NCBI GenBank assembly: GCA_902603095.1
Contig: CACKTS010000006.1
Span: 1 to 58,628, forward strand
Direction of reading: 5' to 3'
Origin: an uncultured Alphaproteobacteria bacterium
GTDB lineage: Bacteria > Pseudomonadota > Alphaproteobacteria > HIMB59 > GCA-002718135
DNA length: 58,628 bases
Shown here: in pieces, positions 1-7,906 of the stretch
How the letters are laid out: each line of letters starts with the position of its first letter
How positions within the stretch are numbered: position 1 is the stretch's first letter
Notes under the pieces: model-generated
What the model saw: the letters and a program-made list of their open reading frames with translations, nothing else
Database searches by the model: none
Told to the model about the DNA's origin: nothing
Translations under genes and position numbers: made by a program

Positions 1-690
1 TTTATATTTTGCTTAATTGGTTTTTATTATTTTGGATTAATTCAGAGTATGCTTAGCAGTGATAAAAGTTATATTTCTTTTGTTATATTAATAGTCTATT
101 TTATAACATCTCTTCATGCTCTAATTAAAATATTTAATATTTCTTCAGAAATAAGAAATATTTTTATAGTAAAAGATAAAATTGAAACAAATGAAAAAAG
201 TATAATTACAATTGAAGATCTTAAAGGTTTGTTTCTAATCAATGATAATAAAAAAAATTATAAATATTTTTATCAAGAATATATATCTAATATAATTACT
301 AAAACACAAAAAACTGATAATAAAAATTTTGATCAACAAATCTTATTACAACTTTTTGCTGATAAACTTAATAAACAATTAAAAATAGGTTTATTAGTTT
401 CAGATATGATGCTTAAATTAGGTTTATTAGGAACTATTGTAGGTTTTATTTTAATGTTGGCACCTATAAGTAATATAGACGCTTATGATGTTTCTACTTT
501 AAAAACAGCTTTATCATCAATGAGTGGAGGGATGGCAATAGCACTTTTTACAACTCTTGCAGGTCTTGTTGGTGGAATTCTTCTAAGAACTCAATATTAT
601 TTATTAGATGAAGCAAATGAAGAATTATTTTCTAACATTGCACAAATTTCTGAAACGAAAATAATTCCTATTATAATTAATAGTAAATAA
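1..690 (+). CDS. MotA/TolQ/ExbB-family proton channel protein (5' end outside window)
   Basis: This is an inner-membrane protein of the MotA/TolQ/ExbB family, which forms the stator half of proton-driven motors. The first ATG is at 49, but the frame is open to base 1 and the upstream codons read as a hydrophobic segment (FIFCLIGFYYFGLIQS), so the gene probably starts before the window. Counting from the ATG, there is a membrane helix at about residues 9-30. After a polar cytoplasmic stretch come two family-typical helices, one containing KLGLLGTIVGF (about 120-135) and one containing GGMAIALFTTLAGLVGG (about 160-178). It is followed five bases later by an ExbD-like gene, as expected for a stator pair. 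The ion and the driven partner are unknown. It could be an Exb/Tol-like transporter energiser or an unrelated motor. The family call is firm; the role is open. Confidence 0.75.
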   Translation, partial: FIFCLIGFYYFGLIQSMLSSDKSYISFVILIVYFITSLHALIKIFNISSEIRNIFIVKDKIETNEKSIITIEDLKGLFLINDNKKNYKYFYQEYISNIITKTQKTDNKNFDQQILLQLFADKLNKQLKIGLLVSDMMLKLGLLGTIVGFILMLAPISNIDAYDVSTLKTALSSMSGGMAIALFTTLAGLVGGILLRTQYYLLDEANEELFSNIAQISETKIIPIIINSK

Positions 691-695
691 TAATT

Positions 696-1307
696 ATGAA
701 ATCTTTTGGTTTTTTTAAGAATCAAGAAAATTATGATCCTTTTACTGATTTACTATTTAATGCTTTGCTGGGTTTTGTTTTTATGTTTGCAATTTCTTTT
801 ATTTTAATAAACCCTATTAGTACTGTTCAGTTGAATGCTGATTTTATTATTACTATTACTTGGCCAGACGAACATCCTGATGATGTAGATACTTATGTAG
901 AGGATCCAGCTGGAAACGTTCTTTGGTATCATGCAAAAGAAGTAGGATTAATGCATTTAGATAGAGATGATAGAGGTAATTATAAAGATACAATTATTGT
1001 TGAAGGTAAAAAAATCCGAAATGTATTAAATCAGGAAACTGTTACTATTCGAGGTGTTGTAGCAGGTGAATACGTTGTTAATATTTATCATTATTTAGCT
1101 ACAGGAGTAGAAGATGTACCAGTTAAAGTTAAAATTGAAAAAATTCACCCTCAAGTAACAGTAATGTTTTATCAGGAATATATTTTAACTGGTAAAGGTG
1201 ATCAAATTACTGCTGCAAGATTTATATTAGATAATGAAGGTAATGTTTTAGAAATAAATCGTAGAGAAAAAGATCTTCTTAAGAAGACTAGACAATCAAA
1301 AGGATGA
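696..1307 (+). CDS. ExbD/MotB-like anchored protein with DUF2135-like periplasmic domain
   Basis: This 203-residue protein has a short cytoplasmic N-terminus, one membrane helix at about residues 17-41 with an aspartate at its start (PFTDLLFNALLGF), and a periplasmic beta-rich domain. The Asp at the head of the only helix is the arrangement that carries protons in ExbD, TolR and MotB. The soluble part contains ITWPDEHPDDVDTYVEDPAG, which resembles DUF2135/YfaP domains (W...DVDxxVxDPxG). No OmpA-like peptidoglycan-binding domain is visible. It follows the ExbB-like gene by 5 bp and overlaps the next gene by 4 bp (ATGA), so the three are likely one transcription unit. Pairing with the ExbB-like protein is inferred from topology and position; the function of the periplasmic domain is unknown. 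Confidence 0.6.
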   Translation: MKSFGFFKNQENYDPFTDLLFNALLGFVFMFAISFILINPISTVQLNADFIITITWPDEHPDDVDTYVEDPAGNVLWYHAKEVGLMHLDRDDRGNYKDTIIVEGKKIRNVLNQETVTIRGVVAGEYVVNIYHYLATGVEDVPVKVKIEKIHPQVTVMFYQEYILTGKGDQITAARFILDNEGNVLEINRREKDLLKKTRQSKG

Positions 1308-1927
1308 TTAATTCTTTAATAACACCATATACTTTAGATCCAATAGTTTTAGCTCTAGTATCGAGTTTTATTTTAATCATAGTTTTGCTCCTAAGTCTTA
1401 ATTTTAAATCAAATTGGAGATGGGAAATCAAAGCTTTTGTAATAGTATTATCTGTCTGTTTTTATATTTTTAATTATTTAGCAATTATAGAAATTTATGG
1501 CTGGCCAAGTACATCAAAATTACCTGAAAAATTTAAAATCCATTCTACCTATGTAAAAGAAGATGACAAATTTTTGAATGAACCAGGTTTTATTCTTATG
1601 TGGTTATTTACTTTAGATGAATTTAATATTCCTGCAGATAAGCCTCGTGTATATAAACTTCCTTACAATCAGGAACTTGATCAAAAACTAAGAGCTGTAC
1701 AGAATAAAATTAATGACGGTGTAGAACAAGCTGGAACAGCGGAACAAGTTTCAGAATTTTCAAGGAAAAAAGATGAAAAATCAAAAAAAGAAGAGAGTCA
1801 AAAAGAAGAGGGGGCAATACTTTCTGAAGAAACTTCTGACTTCGATGTAGATTCATATGAAGAAGGATATGAAATTTTGTTTCAAGATATGCCAGCTGTA
1901 ATACTCCCTGACAAAAGTCCTTTTTAA
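1304..1927 (+). CDS. uncharacterised two-helix membrane protein
   Basis: I do not recognise this 207-residue protein. It has two hydrophobic helices (about residues 13-30 and 43-64), then a soluble region of about 140 residues. That region ends in a highly charged Lys/Glu-rich stretch at about 150-172 and an acidic tail. Its ATG overlaps the stop of the upstream ExbD-like gene (ATGA), so translation is probably coupled and the product is likely a third partner of the channel pair. It converges with the ABC ATPase gene on the other strand and overlaps it by 4 bp. Nothing in it indicates an enzyme. Confidence 0.6.
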   Translation: MINSLITPYTLDPIVLALVSSFILIIVLLLSLNFKSNWRWEIKAFVIVLSVCFYIFNYLAIIEIYGWPSTSKLPEKFKIHSTYVKEDDKFLNEPGFILMWLFTLDEFNIPADKPRVYKLPYNQELDQKLRAVQNKINDGVEQAGTAEQVSEFSRKKDEKSKKEESQKEEGAILSEETSDFDVDSYEEGYEILFQDMPAVILPDKSPF

Positions 1928-2568
1928 TTTTTTATTAATTTTCCTTTTTTTAGCTCAAGCACTTTATGAACATCTTTTGTTTCATCTTTTAAATGTGTAA
2001 TAGATATAATAGTTAATTTTTGATCTTTATTAAGGTCCTTAATATAAGTTAAAATATTTTTTCTACTTTCTGGATCTAAACCTGATGTTGCTTCGTCTAA
2101 AATTAGTATTTTAGGATTGTGTAATATAGATCGAGCTATTTCTAATCTTCTTTTTAATCCTCCACTTAAGTTTTTTGCTTGTTTATTAACATGTTCTTTT
2201 AGTTCAAATTTTTCAATTAATTCTGCAATTCTTAAATTTGCTTTAGCTTTATTCATTCCATGCAATTGAGAATGAAATTTTAAATTAGAATGAATTGATA
2301 ATTCTCCATCCAAAGTAGGTTGTTGAAAGACAACACCTATATTTGCTAATATAGAAGTAAGATTTTTTTTTAATTTTAAATTAAAAATGTTTACTTCCCC
2401 TGAATCAGGCAAAAACAATCCAGTTAAAATTTGAAGTAAAGTTGTTTTGCCAGATCCATTTGGACCAATAATAGCAACGTATTCACCTTCATCAATTGAA
2501 AACGAAACATCATCTAAAGCTTTTACATTTGTATATGATTTGCTAATATTTTTAACTTCTAAGATCAT
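1924..2568 (-). CDS. ABC transporter ATP-binding protein, PedA1/LutE-like (PQQ-dehydrogenase-associated)
   Basis: This 214-residue ABC ATPase has Walker A GPNGSGKT at residues 35-42, the signature LSGG at 134-137 and Walker B ILILDEATSGLD with D158/E159. The short length and lack of extra domains fit ATPases that pair with ABC-2 type permeases. It is the last gene of the minus-strand operon, 4 bp after an SsuB-like ATPase that already serves the upstream permease, so it needs another partner. The only ABC-2 permease nearby (7894-8709) belongs to the divergent operon with PedB- and PedA2-like proteins. This suggests a PedA1-A2-B-C / LutE-A-B-F set, linked in methylotrophs and pseudomonads to lanthanide handling and PQQ-dependent alcohol oxidation. 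The ATPase call is certain; the assignment to this set is inferred from context. Confidence 0.75.
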   Translation of the reverse strand: MILEVKNISKSYTNVKALDDVSFSIDEGEYVAIIGPNGSGKTTLLQILTGLFLPDSGEVNIFNLKLKKNLTSILANIGVVFQQPTLDGELSIHSNLKFHSQLHGMNKAKANLRIAELIEKFELKEHVNKQAKNLSGGLKRRLEIARSILHNPKILILDEATSGLDPESRKNILTYIKDLNKDQKLTIISITHLKDETKDVHKVLELKKGKLIKN

Positions 2569-2572
2569 AAAT

Positions 2573-3334
2573 CTATATCTTTCCCTCCAAAATATTAGGA
2601 AAATTTGATAATATAGAATTATATTCTTTAATTACTCGATCACCATCTAATTTTCTTGGTCTTTCAATATCTATTTGATGTTGATGAATAATTTTTGCTG
2701 GTCTTGGAGATAAAAAAACAATTTTATCTGCAAACATAATTGCTTCCTTTAAATCGTGTGTCACTAAAATTAAAGTCACGTTAGATTCTTTAGCTTTAAG
2801 AATAAAATCTTCTCTCAATGCATTAGCTACAGGCAGATCTATAGAAGTAAAGGGTTCATCCAATAATATTAAATCAGGATCATTAATAAATGTTCTTGCT
2901 ATAGAAACCTTTCTTCTCATACCACCAGATAGTCTGTTTGGATAAGTATTTGAAAAATCTGATAATTGAAACTTATCTAAATATTTTTGAGGTGAATTAT
3001 TTTTAATTGATTCCTCGCTTGCGCATATTTTTAAATTTTCCAACACCGTTAACCATGGCATTAATCTTGGAGTTTGAAACATGTATCCCAAATTTTTATT
3101 ATTTAAATTTGTTGCACATTTTATCTCACCTATATAATTTTTTTCTAATCCTGCTATCATTTGTAATAATGTCGATTTACCGCAACCTGAAGGACCAACA
3201 ATACTTACAAACTCATATTTATTTATAGTTAAATTAAAATCGTTATAGACTTCAAAAATTTTATTTTGATCCTTTTCTGTATATTGGAAATTTTTACTTA
3301 AATTAGTTATTTCTATTTCAGTCATACTCTCCAT
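2573..3334 (-). CDS. SsuB/TauB-like ABC transporter ATP-binding protein
   Basis: This 253-residue ATPase is of the nitrate/sulfonate/taurine class. Walker A GPSGCGKST is at residues 47-55, LSGG at 135-138 and Walker B LILLDEPF with D159/E160. The H-loop lies in LVTHDLKEAI. It overlaps the end of the SsuC-like permease gene by 13 bp. Two starts compete: the ATG at 3334, which has no clear ribosome-binding site, and the ATG at 3325, which follows GGAG by three bases. The second would shorten the protein by three residues and the overlap to 4 bp. It energises import by the permease and binding protein encoded upstream. The substrate is not evident from the sequence. Confidence 0.85.
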   Translation of the reverse strand: MESMTEIEITNLSKNFQYTEKDQNKIFEVYNDFNLTINKYEFVSIVGPSGCGKSTLLQMIAGLEKNYIGEIKCATNLNNKNLGYMFQTPRLMPWLTVLENLKICASEESIKNNSPQKYLDKFQLSDFSNTYPNRLSGGMRRKVSIARTFINDPDLILLDEPFTSIDLPVANALREDFILKAKESNVTLILVTHDLKEAIMFADKIVFLSPRPAKIIHQHQIDIERPRKLDGDRVIKEYNSILSNFPNILEGKI

Positions 3335-4074
3335 CCTGAAACTTTTCTTTCTATTGGTGCAACTATTAAATATTCAATAAGCAAAACTAAAGTTATAAAA
3401 GCTAACGAATAGGCTAAAATAGCTGCAATATCAAACATTTGAAAATTCAGAGATAGCATAAAACCAACACCACTACTTCTACCCAATAATTCAAAAACTA
3501 ATACTATTTTCCAAATTAAAGATAAGCCAGATCTAGTTGATGCTAAAAAATACGGGTACAATTGAGGTAAAATAATTTTTTGAATAACTTGAAATTTGGA
3601 TAATTGATAAACTCTTCCAACTTGGATATAACTATTATCTATAGCTTTTGTTCCTTCTCTTAAATTTATTATTACTAAAGGTAATTTATTTATAACGACA
3701 CCTGTTATAAGAGCTAAATCATTCATTCCTAACCAAATGTAACACATAATTGCTACAACTAATGCAGGAATATTAAGTCCTAATATAACCCATGAATCAA
3801 AAAAACTATCCCATCTTTTAAATCTTCCTAAGCTAATTCCAATTATTGAGCCTAAAATCATAGCAATAAAAAATGCAGATAAAGCTCTAGTTAATGTAAT
3901 ATAACAGTCAGAAATTAATGAACCTTCTAATGTATTGTAAATTAAACTTTGAATTACATTGAGTGGTTGAGGAAATAATCTGCTATTTATAAAATATGAA
4001 GATATAGACCATGCTAAAATTAAAAATACTAGAGAAGCAACTCTAACATGCCAATCTCTAGTATTTTTTTTCAT
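3322..4074 (-). CDS. SsuC/TauC-like ABC transporter permease
   Basis: This is a 250-residue inner-membrane permease of the binding-protein-dependent family, with about six hydrophobic segments. The cytoplasmic coupling (EAA) loop is seen at about residues 138-170 (EGTKAIDNSYIQVGRVYQ followed by a helix ending in LPQLYPYFLAS). The family includes SsuC, TauC and NrtB. A ribosome-binding site (aagga) precedes the ATG. The gene sits 52 bp after the binding-protein gene and overlaps the ATPase gene, forming a complete importer operon. The closeness of the set to a PQQ/lanthanide-type cluster suggests a related small ligand rather than a sulfonate, but that is inference. Confidence 0.85.
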   Translation of the reverse strand: MKKNTRDWHVRVASLVFLILAWSISSYFINSRLFPQPLNVIQSLIYNTLEGSLISDCYITLTRALSAFFIAMILGSIIGISLGRFKRWDSFFDSWVILGLNIPALVVAIMCYIWLGMNDLALITGVVINKLPLVIINLREGTKAIDNSYIQVGRVYQLSKFQVIQKIILPQLYPYFLASTRSGLSLIWKIVLVFELLGRSSGVGFMLSLNFQMFDIAAILAYSLAFITLVLLIEYLIVAPIERKVSGWRV

Positions 4075-4126
4075 TTTTATCCTTTAAATTATTATAAAGG
4101 ATTGAGTATTTAATTAAATCTATTTG

Positions 4127-5104
4127 TTAATAAGCACTCCAAAAAGTACCTGCATCCAATGTAGCTGAGGAACCAACAAGTTTTTGCCCACCAATTTCAG
4201 CCATTACAGCAAAAGTTTTTTTCGCAGCTTCAGCTGCACTAGGGCTTGATTCAGTCATTATTCCTGCTCTATAATCAGTACTTAGATTTTTAAATAAACT
4301 CTCATCTTTATCTGCTTTCATTTTTGCTTTTAGGTTTTCCCAAGCATTCATATCATTTAGAAGCATACCTTTAGTTTCAAATGATGAATCTAAAAATGAT
4401 CTAATTAATTCATCATTTTCATTCGCCCATGATTCTCTAAATGCCCAACCTAATAATGGAGCATTAGAATTTAAACCCATTTCATCTAGCATATTTGCAA
4501 CACTATGAAGTTCAGTCATTCCTTTTGCTTTTAATCTAGCATTCCAATGCCAAAAATTTAATACTGCATCTATTTCACCTGACATTAATTTTTCGTTAAT
4601 TAGAGGAGGGGCTCCAAACACTAACTCAACATCTTTTTTAACATCTAAATTATGAACAGATTTAGCATAAGCTTGAAGTATAACCCAACTTTTATCTACT
4701 GGACCTCCTGCTATGCCTATTTTTTTACCCGCCAAATCGTTCAAACTACTTATATTTGATGAAGGACTTACTATTATACCTCCAACAGATTTAGAATGAG
4801 GTATAAATACAAAATCAGCACCCTCAGTTCTTTGTCTAGAAACCCAAATGTAATCAGTAAGTATTACATCAACTTCTCCACCTAAAAAAGCAGCTATATT
4901 AGCTTTTTTATCTGCTAGACCTACAACATTTAATTTAAAGTTATGTTTAGTGTCTATTCCATTATCCATGGTTGTTTTAAGCTCCCAATTAGCTGTTCCA
5001 AATTTTAAGACTCCAACTTTAATTTCTTTTGATGGGCTAGTAACTGCCCATAAATTAAAAGAAACAAAAGCCAATATTACAACTGTAAAAAATTTCTTCA
5101 TCAT
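4127..5104 (-). CDS. NMT1/SsuA-like periplasmic substrate-binding protein
   Basis: This 325-residue secreted binding protein belongs to the NMT1/SsuA class. A signal peptide of about 20 residues (MMKKFFTVVILAFVSFNLWA) precedes the mature domain, which begins with IKVGVLKFGTANWEL. Later segments LNDLAGKKIGIAGGPVDKSW and SGEIDAVLNFWHWNARL are typical of the two-lobed fold that captures a ligand and hands it to the SsuC-like permease. A good ribosome-binding site (ggagga) lies upstream; two consecutive ATGs leave the start uncertain by one codon. It is the first gene of the minus-strand operon and faces the cupredoxin-like gene across a 207-bp divergent promoter region. Relatives are seen near PQQ-dehydrogenase genes, but the ligand here is unknown. 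Confidence 0.82.
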   Translation of the reverse strand: MMKKFFTVVILAFVSFNLWAVTSPSKEIKVGVLKFGTANWELKTTMDNGIDTKHNFKLNVVGLADKKANIAAFLGGEVDVILTDYIWVSRQRTEGADFVFIPHSKSVGGIIVSPSSNISSLNDLAGKKIGIAGGPVDKSWVILQAYAKSVHNLDVKKDVELVFGAPPLINEKLMSGEIDAVLNFWHWNARLKAKGMTELHSVANMLDEMGLNSNAPLLGWAFRESWANENDELIRSFLDSSFETKGMLLNDMNAWENLKAKMKADKDESLFKNLSTDYRAGIMTESSPSAAEAAKKTFAVMAEIGGQKLVGSSATLDAGTFWSAY

Positions 5105-5240
5105 TTTTCCTCCACAAAAAAATATATTTAAATCGTCGACAACTTTATTAATAACTAAGCAATGGACAAGAGTTTTCGGAATAAATATTTAATAGTAATT
5201 TTTATACATAATTATTTAATATAAAATTATTAAATATCTA

Positions 5241-5270
5241 TTCAAAAACTGTAGATTAAAATTGTATTAT
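5241..5270 (+). promoter_or_regulatory. possible sigma-70-type promoter for the plus-strand Ped/Lut-like operon
   Basis: In the divergent gap there is TTCAAA at 5241-5246 and TATTAT at 5265-5270, separated by 18 bases. The expected leader is about 35 nt and ends in the ribosome-binding site GGGAGG at 5296-5301, ahead of the ATG at 5312. The rest of the gap is simple AT-rich sequence. In DNA this AT-rich such matches arise often, so this is only a candidate. Confidence 0.3.
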
Positions 5271-5311
5271 GGTTAAATTAAAATAGTTTTTTATTGGGAG
5301 GAATAAATAAA

Positions 5312-5746
5312 ATGAAATTTATTAATATAATTTTTAAATATTTTGTCAGTATATTAATTATTACTTTATTTAGTTTTTCAGCTTACTCAAAAGGTAATTT
5401 AGCATCTCAACCAACAAGATTAGATGTTTTATTTTTAAGTGGTAAGGATTTAACTATGTCAAATACAGAATACTCATTAGAAACAGGTAAATATTATAAA
5501 CTATCGATTGAAAATGATGGTTACGAAGAATTTATGTTTCAATCACATGATTTATTTAGAAACTCATGGATTAGTCAAATTATTGTAAATGAAATTGAAA
5601 TGCATAGTGCATATCCATATGGTATAGAATTTGATGACGAAGGAGTAGCTGATATTTGGTTTGTACCTATAAGACCTGGAAGATATGAATTTGGTGTTAA
5701 AGGATTTGAAGATAAAGGCATGAAAGGATTTTTTAACGTAGAATAA
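5312..5746 (+). CDS. secreted cupredoxin-like protein
   Basis: This is a 144-residue exported protein. I place the start at the ATG at 5312, because a strong ribosome-binding site (GGGAGG) lies 10 bases upstream; a longer reading from TTG at 5294 would include that site in the coding region. The signal peptide covers about residues 1-26. The mature part is beta-rich, with YYKLSIENDGYEEFMF and a C-terminal FVPIRPGRYEFGVKGF block. This is the strand pattern of cupredoxin-like domains that end in a PGxYxFxC-type loop, but there is no ligand cysteine, so the usual copper site is absent or altered. Many acidic residues could suit another metal. Its stop overlaps the start of the beta-propeller gene (TAATG). 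Confidence 0.6.
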   Translation: MKFINIIFKYFVSILIITLFSFSAYSKGNLASQPTRLDVLFLSGKDLTMSNTEYSLETGKYYKLSIENDGYEEFMFQSHDLFRNSWISQIIVNEIEMHSAYPYGIEFDDEGVADIWFVPIRPGRYEFGVKGFEDKGMKGFFNVE

Positions 5747-6735
5747 TGATTAATTTGATTTTAAATAAAGTAACAGCTGTAGTTTTTATATTTTTTATTA
5801 TTTTAACTTCAGCTGTTTCTTCAAAAGATACAGGTTTAATTTTTGTAAGTAATGAGAAATCTCATGAAGTAATGGTTATTGACCCAGATACTTACGAGAT
5901 AATTAAAAGCATCAAAACATCAAAGAGACCAAGAGACTTGGAATGGAATTCTGATAAATCAAAATTATATGTAGCTTGCGGAGATGACGATATAATTGAT
6001 GTTATTGATATAGAGACACTAGAAATAGTAGACCAAATTGATACCGGTCCAAGTCCTGAAGTTTTTGTTTTCAGTCCTGATGAAAAATTAATTTATGTAT
6101 CTAATGAAGAAGATTCTAGTTTAGGAATTCTTGATTTGGAAGAAGGAATTATAATGAATAGTGTTCCAACTGGAGCTGAACCAGAAGGTGTTATTACATC
6201 TAAAGATGGAAAAACAATATATGTAACTTCTGAAGTAGCTGATATGGTTCATGTTATTAATGCAGATGAATTGTTTGTTGAAAAAAATATTATTGTTGGC
6301 ACCAGGCCAAGAAGATTTGCATTTACTCCTGATGAGAAAGAATTGTGGGTAACTGCTGAATTATCTGGAGAAGTTTGGATTATAGATACAAGTAATCATG
6401 AAATTATCGATGTCATGAAATTTTTACCACCAGGATTTAGAGAAGAAGATGTTACACCAGTTGGTTTAACAATGAATAAGGAAGGAACCTTAACTTATCT
6501 TTCACTTGGTCGTGCTAATCATATAGCTGTAGTAGATACTATAAAAAGAGAAGTATTAGATTATATTCTAGTTGGAAGTAGAGCTTGGGAAGTTGCTCTT
6601 ACCAGAGATGAAGAAAAATTGTTTGTTGCTAATGGATTAAGTGATGATGTAACAATTATTAACTTGAAAAATAACACAGTTATTAAATCTATTCCTGTGG
6701 GAAGAGTTCCACATACTGTAGTTATTGATGACTAA
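5746..6735 (+). CDS. PQQ-dependent catabolism-associated YVTN beta-propeller protein (PedB/LutB-like)
   Basis: This 329-residue exported protein has a signal peptide over about residues 1-26 and then about seven repeats of the YVTN/NHL type (IFVSNEKSHEVMVID, LYVACGDDDIIDVID, IYVSNEEDSSLGILD, IYVTSEVADMVHVIN and so on). Each repeat is about 42 residues, the signature of a seven-bladed propeller. Proteins of this kind sit between the binding protein and permease genes in PQQ-alcohol-dehydrogenase clusters (PedB in Pseudomonas, LutB in Methylorubrum). They act in the periplasm with an ABC transporter linked to lanthanide uptake or sensing. It overlaps its upstream neighbour by 1 bp and its downstream neighbour by 8 bp, so translation is coupled. 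Confidence 0.82.
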   Translation: MINLILNKVTAVVFIFFIILTSAVSSKDTGLIFVSNEKSHEVMVIDPDTYEIIKSIKTSKRPRDLEWNSDKSKLYVACGDDDIIDVIDIETLEIVDQIDTGPSPEVFVFSPDEKLIYVSNEEDSSLGILDLEEGIIMNSVPTGAEPEGVITSKDGKTIYVTSEVADMVHVINADELFVEKNIIVGTRPRRFAFTPDEKELWVTAELSGEVWIIDTSNHEIIDVMKFLPPGFREEDVTPVGLTMNKEGTLTYLSLGRANHIAVVDTIKREVLDYILVGSRAWEVALTRDEEKLFVANGLSDDVTIINLKNNTVIKSIPVGRVPHTVVIDD

Positions 6736-7906
6736 GATTGAAAACTTAAAAGTTTTAATTATTTCTTTTATTCTAATTTCATTAACTTTTATTGTACAAG
6801 CAAAAGATTTAAAAATAGCATATCTAGATTTAACAGATGATCCTAGATATGATGAAAATCTAATATATGCAAGAATTCAGCTCAAACCAACTGGTAGACC
6901 ATTGATTGCAGTTAAAATTGCTGAAGAGGAATCAAAAATGATGGGTGATGCTTTAGGAATTAATTTTATTTTAGAAAATTTTTCATTTGATAACATTGAC
7001 AATTTAAATAGTTTTATAAATAAAAATGATGAAAATTTTATATATATTGTTGATTTAAGTAGTGCTGATTTAAAAAATCTTAACCAAAATATTTCAAAAG
7101 AAGAAGTGATTATTTTTAATGTAAGCTCTAGTGATAACTTATTAAGAAATGAAAACTGTAATAAAAAAATATTCCATACAATTCCAAGCTATAATATGCT
7201 TACTGATTCTTTGGGACAATTTTTAATTAAAAAAAATTGGAAAAAAGTTATTTTATTAAAAGGTCCTCATGAAGAAGATATTCAGTTTGCACAATCTTTT
7301 AAAAATTCTTCAAAAAAAATGGGGATTCAAATAGTTGAAGAAAAAGATTTTATTTTATCTAATGATCCAAGAGAAAGAGAACAAAATAATATTGCATTAT
7401 TAAGTGGTGATAAAAAGCATGATGTTATTTTTTTATCAGATACTGAGGGTGAGTTTGGAAGATATGTACCCTATAACACTAAATTACCAAGACCAATTAT
7501 TGGTACAACTGGATTAACTCCTGAAACATGGCACTGGTCTTTTGAAAGACATGGGGCTCCTCAACTCAATAGTAGATTTGAAAAAAAAGAAACAAATAGA
7601 AGAATGTCAGGGTATGATTATGCTGCATGGATATCATTTAAAAGTATTGTGAAAGCAGTTAAAAATACTAGATCAATTTTATATGAAGATATAGTAAAAG
7701 CATTAACTGATAAAAATTTAAGACTAGATGGATTTAAAGGAGGTTCATTATCTTTTAGAGAATGGAATAATCAATTAAGACAACCAATTCTTTTATCTAC
7801 ACACAATGCATTAATTGAAAAAACTCCAATTAAAGGTTTTTTGCATGAAATTAATGATATGGATACATTGGGTAAAGATTTAAAAGAAACAAAATGCAAA
7901 TTTTAA
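6728..7906 (+). CDS. PQQ-dehydrogenase-system ABC periplasmic binding protein (PedA2/LutA-like)
   Basis: This is a roughly 392-residue exported binding protein of the type-I (Leu/Ile/Val receptor-like) fold. I prefer the ATG at 6728 over the TTG at 6725. The signal peptide spans about residues 1-26 and the mature protein starts DLKIAYLDLTDDPRYDENL. Conserved blocks of the PQQ-associated family are evident: ETWHWSFERHGAPQLNSRF near residue 275 and LDGFKGGSLSFREWNNQLRQ near 340. These match the family best known from alcohol-oxidation and lanthanide clusters (PedA2, LutA). It overlaps the beta-propeller gene by 8 bp and the permease gene by 13 bp. Ligand specificity cannot be read from the sequence. 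Confidence 0.82.
   Translation: MTKIENLKVLIISFILISLTFIVQAKDLKIAYLDLTDDPRYDENLIYARIQLKPTGRPLIAVKIAEEESKMMGDALGINFILENFSFDNIDNLNSFINKNDENFIYIVDLSSADLKNLNQNISKEEVIIFNVSSSDNLLRNENCNKKIFHTIPSYNMLTDSLGQFLIKKNWKKVILLKGPHEEDIQFAQSFKNSSKKMGIQIVEEKDFILSNDPREREQNNIALLSGDKKHDVIFLSDTEGEFGRYVPYNTKLPRPIIGTTGLTPETWHWSFERHGAPQLNSRFEKKETNRRMSGYDYAAWISFKSIVKAVKNTRSILYEDIVKALTDKNLRLDGFKGGSLSFREWNNQLRQPILLSTHNALIEKTPIKGFLHEINDMDTLGKDLKETKCKF

Noticed and set aside
1-1307. Zorya-type defence system (ZorA/ZorB)
   Set aside because: The channel protein is small, the partner lacks an OmpA-like peptidoglycan domain, and no ZorC/ZorD/ZorE genes follow.
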